From an uncultured Phascolarctobacterium sp. (lineage in GTDB: Bacteria > Bacillota > Negativicutes > Acidaminococcales > Acidaminococcaceae): DNA of 21,428 nt. The translations under genes were made by a program, and so were the position numbers. The DNA is taken from contig USBG01000014.1 of NCBI GenBank assembly GCA_900552855.1, positions 1 to 21,428 on the forward strand. Reading direction: 5' to 3'. Every line of letters begins with the position of its first letter. The stretch's first letter is position 1. Positions 14,614-21,428 of the stretch are shown here, in pieces. The notes beneath the pieces are model-generated. The model was given only the letters and a program-made list of their open reading frames with translations. It was not told the DNA's origin and ran no database searches.

Positions 14614-15588
14614 TTAAACCACACCCTGTCTTACAAGGTCAGTCATATGGAGCAGACCAATAACCTTATGCTGAGAATCAATAACAGGAAGCACGGTAAT
14701 AGGTTTAGGCTTATTGCTTTCCATTAAATGCAGTGCTTGTGCTGCTAGCTTATCTTCAGTAATAGTTTTAGGTGACTTAGTCATAAGCTCAGTAACAGGC
14801 AGCTGTAAAAAGTCTACACCCTTGCTTAAGCCGCGGCGAATATCACCATCAGTCAATACACCCTGCATCACGCCTTCTTCATCAACTACAGAAACAGCAC
14901 CTAAACCTTTATCAGTAATTACGAAGAGAGCCTCCTGCACAGTGGTGCTGCCCAGAACAACAGGATTCTCGTCACCCTTATGCATAATGCTGCCAACAGT
15001 AAGCAGCAACTTGCGTCCTAAAGAGCCACCTGGATGGAAAATAGCAAATTGGCTAGCAGTAAAGTTATGCTTTTGCAAAAGAGCTAATGCCAATGCATCA
15101 CCATATGCCAATGCAGCAGTTGTACTGCTGGTAGGAGCAAGACCCAGCGGACACGCCTCCTTAGATACACCAACATCTAAAACAACATCAGCATTTTTAC
15201 CCAATGTAGAAGCTGCATTACCAACCATCGCAATCAGCTTAGCACCAATACGACGTAAGGAAGGTAAAATATTTAAAACCTCACCTGTTTCACCACTATT
15301 GGACAATGCAATAACAACATCGCCACTGGTAACCATACCCAGGTCACCGTGAATGCCCTCTGCAGGATGCAGATAGAAGGAAGGCGTACCAGTGCTGGCC
15401 AATGTAGCTGCCATTTTTCTGCCGATAATACCGGACTTACCCATACCAGTTATAACAACGCGACCTTCACAATCTAAAATCAAGCGAATTGCCGCAGCAA
15501 AATTTTCATCAATTCGAGGTACCAGCTCCAGAATAGCTTCAGCCTCCATACGCAGTACGTCCTGCGCGTGTTTAAGCATTGCTTCCAT
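14614..15588 (-). CDS. kdsD: D-arabinose-5-phosphate isomerase KdsD/KpsF
   Basis: This 324-residue protein has an N-terminal SIS domain (about 1-190) and two C-terminal CBS domains (about 205-324), the standard layout. The SIS part has VVITGMGKSGIIGRKMAATL (44-63) with Lys51, HPAEGIHGDLGM (74-85) with His80, and SNSGETGEV (96-104). It interconverts ribulose-5-phosphate and arabinose-5-phosphate, the first committed step to Kdo. The ATG at 15588 has a GGAGG site. kdsA ends 17 bases upstream and kdsC starts immediately after the stop, so all four Kdo steps are encoded consecutively. Confidence 0.96.
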   Translation of the reverse strand: MEAMLKHAQDVLRMEAEAILELVPRIDENFAAAIRLILDCEGRVVITGMGKSGIIGRKMAATLASTGTPSFYLHPAEGIHGDLGMVTSGDVVIALSNSGETGEVLNILPSLRRIGAKLIAMVGNAASTLGKNADVVLDVGVSKEACPLGLAPTSSTTAALAYGDALALALLQKHNFTASQFAIFHPGGSLGRKLLLTVGSIMHKGDENPVVLGSTTVQEALFVITDKGLGAVSVVDEEGVMQGVLTDGDIRRGLSKGVDFLQLPVTELMTKSPKTITEDKLAAQALHLMESNKPKPITVLPVIDSQHKVIGLLHMTDLVRQGVV

Positions 15589-15605
15589 TTACAAACCTCC
15601 TTAGC

Positions 15606-16424
15606 TTAACCGCGAACAATCTTATCAATAGCTAAAACGTCCTGCAGCAGCTTTTTCAGAGAATCAAGACGAACCATATTGGGGCCATCGGAAAGTGCCT
15701 CAGCAGGATTGTCATGAACCTCCAGGAAAAGTGCATCAATACCTACTGCAGCAGCCGCTCTTGCCATATGAGGAACATATTGACTTTGACCGCCGCTGGA
15801 GGTACCTTGACCGCCAGGAATCTGTACGCTATGAGTAGCATCCATAACCACAGGATAACCAAGCTCACGCATAACAGCCAAGCCACGCATATCAGTTACT
15901 AAGGTATTATAACCAAAGCTAGCGCCACGCTCTGTCAGCATAATATTTTCATTGCCAGCTTCCTCAACCTTCTTAATAACGTTTTTCATGTCCCAAGGAG
16001 CAAGGAATTGACCTTTTTTTACATTTACGGTTTTACCAGTCTTAGCAGCTGCATATACCAAATCAGTCTGACGGCATAAAAATGCAGGAATTTGCAGAAT
16101 ATCTGCTACCTCTGCAACCTTTTCTGCTTGCCAAGGTTCATGGATATCAGTTACTACAGGAACACCTAGGTCCTTTTTAATTTGTGCTAAAATTTTCAAA
16201 CCCTCTTCAATGCCAGGACCACGGAAGGAAGCGTAGGAGGAACGGTTTGCCTTGTCAAAGGAAGCCTTAAATACATAAGGAATACCTAATTCCTGGCAAA
16301 TCTCCTTGGTACGCTGACCAATCATCAGGCTACGCTCATAGCCTTCTAAAACACAGGGGCCAGCCATCAAAAGCAGCGGATGACCTTGACCAACCTGATA
16401 ATCACCAACTTTAACTATATGCAT
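15606..16424 (-). CDS. kdsA: 3-deoxy-8-phosphooctulonate synthase KdsA
   Basis: A 272-residue TIM-barrel enzyme that condenses phosphoenolpyruvate with arabinose-5-phosphate to Kdo-8-phosphate. Landmarks are KASFDKANRSS (53-63), TDIHEP (92-97), FLCRQTDL (115-122), VNVKKGQFLAPWDM (133-146) and MDATHSVQ (194-201). The N-terminal loop reads AGPC, and the four residues that bind metal in the metal-dependent class can be matched: Cys24, His198, Glu235 and Asp246. The metal-independent E. coli enzyme has Asn in place of that Cys. The ATG at 16424 has a GGAGG site and lies between kdsB and kdsD. Confidence 0.97.
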   Translation of the reverse strand: MHIVKVGDYQVGQGHPLLLMAGPCVLEGYERSLMIGQRTKEICQELGIPYVFKASFDKANRSSYASFRGPGIEEGLKILAQIKKDLGVPVVTDIHEPWQAEKVAEVADILQIPAFLCRQTDLVYAAAKTGKTVNVKKGQFLAPWDMKNVIKKVEEAGNENIMLTERGASFGYNTLVTDMRGLAVMRELGYPVVMDATHSVQIPGGQGTSSGGQSQYVPHMARAAAAVGIDALFLEVHDNPAEALSDGPNMVRLDSLKKLLQDVLAIDKIVRG

Positions 16425-16445
16425 GGTATACCTCCAGAATATCTA

Positions 16446-17177
16446 TTATTTCATTTTAGCAAACAGCTCATTTACTGCAGCCAAATCCTCAGGAGTATCA
16501 ACACCGATACCCTGGAAATCACTCTCTAAAACCTTGATGCGATAGCCATTTTCTAAAGCACGAAGCTGTTCCAAGCTTTCTGCTCTTTCTAAAGGAGTAG
16601 GTTCTAAGGCAGCATATCTTAGTAAGAAATTACGGCGATATGCATAAATACCTACATGCTTGAATACCTTATAGTCAGCCGGTTTATTACGCGGATAAGG
16701 CATCAGACTACGAGAGAAATAAAGAGCATAGCCATTCAAGTCAGTTACAACCTTAACTGCAGCAGGATTATCGTAATCCTCTTCATTCATCAAGGTTTTC
16801 ATGGTTGCCATTTGTAAATCAGGATCCTCTTCAAAGGAAGCTGCCAAACGGTCAATTACCTCTGGTGGAATCATAGGCTCATCGCCTTGAACATTAACAA
16901 TTACATCAACATCAGGATACATCAAAGCAACCTCTGCCAAACGGTCAGTACCACTAGGATGGTCAGGAGAAGTCATAACTGCGTTGCCGCCAGCCTTTTC
17001 TACGGCCTCCTTAACAAGCTCATTATCAGTAGCTACAACTACTTCACTGGGAAGCTTTGCCTGACTTGCACGTTCAAACACATGTTGAATCATCGGCTTG
17101 CCTGCAATCAAAGAAAGCGGCTTACCAGGAAGTCTGGTAGAAGCATAACGCGCAGGAATTACACATAAAACCTTCAT
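16446..17177 (-). CDS. kdsB: CMP-Kdo synthetase KdsB
   Basis: At 243 residues it is of standard length. It has the cytidylyltransferase nucleotide-binding loop IPARYASTRLPGKPL (7-21), DHPSGTDRLAE (72-82), the metal-binding VQGDEP (96-101) and GVDTPEDL near the C-terminus. It activates Kdo with CTP to CMP-Kdo, the donor used by WaaA, encoded just upstream. Its ATG overlaps the stop of the WaaA-LpxK gene by one base (TAATG), so the transferase and its donor synthase are translationally linked. It ends 21 bases before kdsA. Confidence 0.97.
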   Translation of the reverse strand: MKVLCVIPARYASTRLPGKPLSLIAGKPMIQHVFERASQAKLPSEVVVATDNELVKEAVEKAGGNAVMTSPDHPSGTDRLAEVALMYPDVDVIVNVQGDEPMIPPEVIDRLAASFEEDPDLQMATMKTLMNEEDYDNPAAVKVVTDLNGYALYFSRSLMPYPRNKPADYKVFKHVGIYAYRRNFLLRYAALEPTPLERAESLEQLRALENGYRIKVLESDFQGIGVDTPEDLAAVNELFAKMK

Positions 17178-19705
17178 TACTTATTCGCTCCTTTTTCAAT
17201 AGCATTATCAATATATTCTCTAAATTTATCCATACCCTCTGTAATACAAATATCCATATTCAGGATGTACAGAGGAATTTCTCTATCAGAATAAATAAAT
17301 TCTGTAGGAATCTTAACTGCGTCCTTTGCAGTAGCTACCATAGCTACTGCCTTAAGACTGCTAGCACGCTCGTTAATATATTGCATTTCCAGCATACCAT
17401 AATCATGATGGTCAGGATAACGAACTGCCTCCATAATATTCAGGCCAATACTGGATAAGGTCTGCTCAAAGGAGGACGGATTACCAATTGCTGAAAATAC
17501 CATTACATCCTTACCACGCAGCTCCTCAAGATCTCTGTAGTTATTGGAAATACCTTTATACCAATCAGCAATTTCCACAAAGTTTTTAGGATGATGTACA
17601 CTTTCTACAACAGGAGCACCTGCATTATACTTAGCAATAGTTTTGCGCAGCTGCATACGGCTAAGCTTGCTGCTTTGGTCAGTCTTGGTCAACAGGAAAA
17701 TGCCACCGCGATTAAGGTTTTCCAAAGGCTCACGCAGTGTACCGCGAGGCAGCACACAACCATTGCCAAACATATTTAAGGTATCAACTAAAACAACATC
17801 TAAATCACGCTCTAGCTGCCAGTGCTGATAACCATCGTCCATGATGATTACCTCAGCCTGCATTTTTTCTACAGCGTAGCGACCGGTTACAGCACGGTTC
17901 TTACCGATAATTACAGGAATACCAGGCAATGTTTTAGCCATCAGATAAGCCTCATCACCTGCTTCATAGGCAGTCATGAAGATTTTTTCGCCATTGGAAA
18001 CAACGCCAATCTCCTTACCCCAATGAGAGCGATAGCCACGGTTGAGGATTACAACACGATAGCCCATAGCCTTAATAATTCCTGCCATTTTTTGAGCAGT
18101 AGGAGTTTTACCAGTACCGCCAACAGTAATATTACCAATAGAAATTACACAGCAGGGCAATTTAACTCTACGCATAATGCCAGAATTATACATGGTCAGC
18201 TTGCAGCTTACACCAAATTCGTATAAATAAGACATACCTCGTAAAACCGCCAAAAGCACCCATCCTAAGAAGGGAGTATCTGGGCCGTAGGCCAGCTGAA
18301 GAATGTATTGGATAATAGCATCTCCATGACGCAGACGCGCACCACCCTCATCAGTAAGATTACGGGTATTAATAGGATACTCAGGATATTCCTTAGCAGG
18401 TACAGCTGTCAAATCAAGTAATTCCTTTAAATACATTATGCTGCGTACATCCGCACCACGATTTTCGCGAATAACCTGGATTGATGCTTCTCCCATAGCT
18501 TGACGACGTGCATCATTTCTTATAATATCCAAAAATTCATTGGTCAGCTCTGCATTGTTATTAACCATTTTGCAGGCCTTTACCTTGCTCAGCAAGGAAT
18601 AGGAATCCTTAAAGTTCTGCATGCTAGGACCTACAATAATAGGCTTAGCGTGAGCTGCTGGCTCAAGAACATTGTGACCACCAGTATTGCTAAAGGAACC
18701 ACCTACAAATACTACATCGCCAATAGCATAAATGCGACCAAGCTCGCCAATAGTATCAATTAAAAGTACTGGGTAATTTTTGCGAGCGCCCTCCTGCTCC
18801 TTCATAACAGAACGATATCCTGTTTCATAGCCATAGCTGCTTGCCAGCTTAGCAATTTCATCAGCTCTAGTAGTTTTTCTAGGAGCAATTACAAGGCGTG
18901 CATCAGGGTATTCCTTACGAACGCTTTGGAAGGATTGGAAAAGAACCTTTTCTTCACCAGGATGGGTAGAGCCTGCAACAATTACAGGATAGGCATTGCC
19001 GATACCCAGCTCTTCTCTATATTTTGACAAATCCTCAGGAGTTACCTCAGCATAGGTTTGGTCAAATTTAGTGTTGCCAGTAACAAATATTTTGTCACGG
19101 TCAGCACCTAAATGAGCAATATACTCTGCATCAATGCTGGACTGCATACAGAAACGGGTTACAGTATTCAGCATATCGTCCCAAATACCGTACAGATAAC
19201 GATAGCTTTTAACGGATTTTTCAGAGATACGACCATTTACCATCATTACCGGTATATGGCGTTCACGAATTGCACGTAAGAAATTAGGCCACAGCTCTGT
19301 TTCAACAGGCATAAATACGCCAGGGTGAATACGCTTAACCATGGATTCTGCTACAAATGGCAAATCCAAGGGAAAGTAGATAATTGCATCTGCCTCAGGA
19401 ATAATTTGCTTAGCCATATTATAGCCACCTACAGTAAATGCAGATACTAAAATTGGACGGTCAGGCATTTCCTTACGAATCTGCTTTACAAGAGGACTTG
19501 TTGCAACAATCTCACCTACAGATGCGCCATGAATCCAAATACAATCCTTGCACTTAACCTTTTCTATTTCTTGTTCATTAAGTCTGCCTAAGCTCTGCTT
19601 AAAGCGTCGCCCAAAGCCTTTTTCTGTAAAAAGGCGATAGGTATAATAGGGCAGTACAAATAGTACAAACACTATTAATATTAAAATATTATATAAAAAA
19701 TACAT
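17177..19705 (-). CDS. waaA-lpxK: Fused Kdo transferase (WaaA/KdtA) and lipid A 4'-kinase (LpxK)
   Basis: One uninterrupted 842-residue frame contains two enzymes that are usually separate. Residues 1 to about 435 are WaaA: membrane anchor (3-22), HGASVGEI with catalytic Glu65 (59-66), ETELWPNFLR (135-144), GSTHPGEE (245-252) and GGHNVLEPAAHAKP (342-355). A linker (about 436-465) follows. Residues about 466-842 are LpxK: an amphipathic/membrane N-terminal segment (about 475-495), P-loop GNITVGGTGKTP (524-535), DDGYQHW (623-629) and YPDHHDYG (763-770). WaaA transfers Kdo from CMP-Kdo to lipid IVA; LpxK phosphorylates the 4' position of the disaccharide using ATP. No internal stop or good internal start is seen at the junction. 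The ATG has an AGAGG site 19 bases after msbA. Confidence 0.95.
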   Translation of the reverse strand: MYFLYNILILIVFVLFVLPYYTYRLFTEKGFGRRFKQSLGRLNEQEIEKVKCKDCIWIHGASVGEIVATSPLVKQIRKEMPDRPILVSAFTVGGYNMAKQIIPEADAIIYFPLDLPFVAESMVKRIHPGVFMPVETELWPNFLRAIRERHIPVMMVNGRISEKSVKSYRYLYGIWDDMLNTVTRFCMQSSIDAEYIAHLGADRDKIFVTGNTKFDQTYAEVTPEDLSKYREELGIGNAYPVIVAGSTHPGEEKVLFQSFQSVRKEYPDARLVIAPRKTTRADEIAKLASSYGYETGYRSVMKEQEGARKNYPVLLIDTIGELGRIYAIGDVVFVGGSFSNTGGHNVLEPAAHAKPIIVGPSMQNFKDSYSLLSKVKACKMVNNNAELTNEFLDIIRNDARRQAMGEASIQVIRENRGADVRSIMYLKELLDLTAVPAKEYPEYPINTRNLTDEGGARLRHGDAIIQYILQLAYGPDTPFLGWVLLAVLRGMSYLYEFGVSCKLTMYNSGIMRRVKLPCCVISIGNITVGGTGKTPTAQKMAGIIKAMGYRVVILNRGYRSHWGKEIGVVSNGEKIFMTAYEAGDEAYLMAKTLPGIPVIIGKNRAVTGRYAVEKMQAEVIIMDDGYQHWQLERDLDVVLVDTLNMFGNGCVLPRGTLREPLENLNRGGIFLLTKTDQSSKLSRMQLRKTIAKYNAGAPVVESVHHPKNFVEIADWYKGISNNYRDLEELRGKDVMVFSAIGNPSSFEQTLSSIGLNIMEAVRYPDHHDYGMLEMQYINERASSLKAVAMVATAKDAVKIPTEFIYSDREIPLYILNMDICITEGMDKFREYIDNAIEKGANK

Positions 19706-19724
19706 TTACTTACCTCTTTTCGCC

Positions 19725-21428
19725 TTATTGAGCATCCTTGCTGCGATACTGAATCTGGTATAGATGTGCATACAAGCCATTCATTGCCATTAGCTCATCA
19801 TGGGAGCCTTGCTCAACCAGTTGTCCTTTTTCAAGAACCATAATCTTATCAGCATTCTTAATGGTAGAAAGACGGTGTGCAATTACAAAGGAGGTACGAC
19901 CAACCATCAATCTGTCCAAAGCCTCCTGTACAACACGTTCACTTTCTGTATCAAGAGCAGATGTTGCCTCATCAAGAATCAATATTTGAGGGTTCTTTAA
20001 TATTGCCCGGGCAATGGAAATTCTCTGACGTTGACCGCCAGAAATATTCATACCACGGTCACCAAGCTTAGTATTATAGCCGTCGGGCAGCTCCATAATG
20101 AAATTATGAGCATTAGCAGCCTTTGCAGCAGCCTCAACCTCTTCCTTGGTAGCATCCAAACGACCATAAAGGATATTGTCATAAACAGTACCGTTAAACA
20201 GGACGGTTTCTTGTGGTACAATGCCTACCTGTTCACGCAGTGAATCTAGGGTAACGCCTCTCAGGTCCTGACCATCAATAGTAATGCTGCCACTATCTAC
20301 ATCATAAAAACGAGGCAGCAAGCTTGCTACAGTGGACTTGCCTGCACCGGAAGGACCTACGAAGGCAATCATTTCGCCAGGCTTAACATCAAAGGAGATA
20401 TTGGAGATAACCTGTTCACCAGGATTGTAAGAGAAGGAAACATCATTAAAGCAAACCTTGCCTTTAGCAGGAGGCAGCTTTTTAGCATTATCAGAATCCT
20501 TAATAGTTTCAGGAAGGTCTAAAACGTCAAATACACGCTGCGCAGCAGCCAATGCTTTTTGGATGTTACCAATTACACGGCTCAAGCGTTTAATTGGGTT
20601 AGAGATATTAACAGCATAAGTCAGAAAGGCAACTAAGCTACCTGCGGTAATTTCGCCGTTAATAACGCTATTGCCACCATACCAAAGAATGATGGTTACA
20701 CCAATAGCAGCTACAAACTCAATAGTAGGTGTAAGGGTGGCCATCAGCTGAGCATTTTTCATATTTGCACGGAAATTATTCATGTTTTCCTTATCAAAAC
20801 GAGCAACCTCATAGCCTTCACGAACAAAGGATTTGATTACACGTGCGGAGGAAACAGTTTCCTGGAGTACGGAGGTAATATCCGCCGCAGCTTCCTGAAT
20901 ACGGCTACCTGATTTACGGATACGTTTGCCAAATAAATCAATAAAGCCTAAAACAAAGGGAAATGTACCAAAGGTCACCAAAAACAGCTTCCAGTCAAGA
21001 TAAATCATCATTACAATGGAGGCAATAAGAATTACGCTTTCAGTAATCATCTCTACTACATTATCAACTAAAGCACCTTGAAGTGCGCTAACATCATTGG
21101 TAACATAGCTCATAATAGTACCTGTTTTATTCTTATCATAGAAAGACATACTCAAACGCTGCAGTTTAGTAAACACAGCACGACGAATGTCAATAATAAC
21201 TCGTTGTCCGACATAGCTCATTAAATAGCTTTGTCCATAAAAGGCAATACCACGGATAACAAAGATTACTACAATGCTCATAGCAATATAATTTAACATC
21301 TCTGTATTTTTGTCGCGCAGCACCTGATCCACCATATCTTTGATTACCCAGGGCAGATATGCAGTACCGCCTGCAGCAATTATGGTGCAAATACCTGCAC
21401 AAAATGCTCGGAACAGATACGGTTTTAC
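19725..21428 (-). CDS. msbA: MsbA-type lipid A/LPS flippase ABC exporter (5' end outside window)
   Basis: The minus frame is open from the stop at 19725 to the window edge, 567 residues. An in-frame ATG at 21335 is internal: the sequence before it (VKPYLFRAFCAGICTIIAAG, then YLPWVIKDM) is a proper first membrane helix of a type IV ABC exporter. Typical length is about 580, so only a dozen or so residues are missing. Six membrane helices are followed by one ATPase domain with Walker A GPSGAGKST, the stretch GIVPQETVLFNGT, signature NISGGQRQR, Walker B ILILDEATSALD and H-loop IAHRLST. MsbA flips core-lipid A across the inner membrane; exporters of this class can also move drugs, but the LPS operon context favours MsbA. 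Confidence 0.93.
   Translation of the reverse strand, partial: VKPYLFRAFCAGICTIIAAGGTAYLPWVIKDMVDQVLRDKNTEMLNYIAMSIVVIFVIRGIAFYGQSYLMSYVGQRVIIDIRRAVFTKLQRLSMSFYDKNKTGTIMSYVTNDVSALQGALVDNVVEMITESVILIASIVMMIYLDWKLFLVTFGTFPFVLGFIDLFGKRIRKSGSRIQEAAADITSVLQETVSSARVIKSFVREGYEVARFDKENMNNFRANMKNAQLMATLTPTIEFVAAIGVTIILWYGGNSVINGEITAGSLVAFLTYAVNISNPIKRLSRVIGNIQKALAAAQRVFDVLDLPETIKDSDNAKKLPPAKGKVCFNDVSFSYNPGEQVISNISFDVKPGEMIAFVGPSGAGKSTVASLLPRFYDVDSGSITIDGQDLRGVTLDSLREQVGIVPQETVLFNGTVYDNILYGRLDATKEEVEAAAKAANAHNFIMELPDGYNTKLGDRGMNISGGQRQRISIARAILKNPQILILDEATSALDTESERVVQEALDRLMVGRTSFVIAHRLSTIKNADKIMVLEKGQLVEQGSHDELMAMNGLYAHLYQIQYRSKDAQ

Noticed and set aside
19725..21335. msbA as a complete gene starting at 21335
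   Set aside because: The frame stays open to the window end and the upstream codons encode the expected first membrane helix, so the ATG at 21335 is internal.

Overview
The window reads as chromosomal DNA from a diderm Firmicute of the class Negativicutes, with a Phascolarctobacterium/Acidaminococcus-like relative as the best guess. The basis is an operon for Kdo/lipid A assembly and LPS export (genes for a Gram-negative-type outer membrane) beside Firmicute-style features: strong GGAGG ribosome sites, barnase/barstar, a Uup-type ABC-F protein and AT-rich spacers. The genus is inference. Every confident gene, including the tRNA, lies on the minus strand, so the window is best read from high to low coordinates.

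Region 1 (21428 down to about 8431) is one tightly packed operon. In transcription order: msbA (5' end off the window), a fused waaA-lpxK gene, kdsB, kdsA, kdsD, kdsC, an LpxL-type acyltransferase, lptC, lptA, lptB, one LptF/LptG permease, a DUF3084 membrane/coiled-coil protein and a YqgF/RuvC-like RNase H-fold protein. The kds genes make CMP-Kdo. The WaaA part transfers Kdo and the LpxK part phosphorylates lipid A. The acyltransferase adds a fatty acid, MsbA flips the core lipid, and LptB/LptF-G/LptC/LptA carry LPS toward the outer membrane. Junctions are very short: three 11-nt overlaps, two TAATG overlaps and one zero-gap junction, which suggests translational coupling.

Region 2 (8389 to 7330) holds a formiminotetrahydrofolate cyclodeaminase-family gene, then tRNA-Ser(UGA) with a near-consensus promoter and its own terminator. 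After these comes an unassigned, probably structured small RNA that ends at a very strong terminator.

Region 3 (7329 to 6424) is about 900 bases of AT-rich DNA in which I support no protein gene. It contains several inverted repeats.

Region 4 (6423 to 1) contains an XRE-type regulator with a terminator, then a sodium:alanine/glycine symporter (AGCS) with its own promoter and terminator. A closely spaced four-gene run follows: a lipoprotein-type barnase RNase, its barstar inhibitor, an ABC-F ATPase (Uup-like) and a MATE efflux transporter whose 3' end runs off the window.

The points most worth a second look are the barnase with a lipobox and its barstar, the WaaA-LpxK fusion, the unassigned RNA at about 7330-7480, and the DUF3084 and YqgF-like genes at the tail of the LPS export operon.
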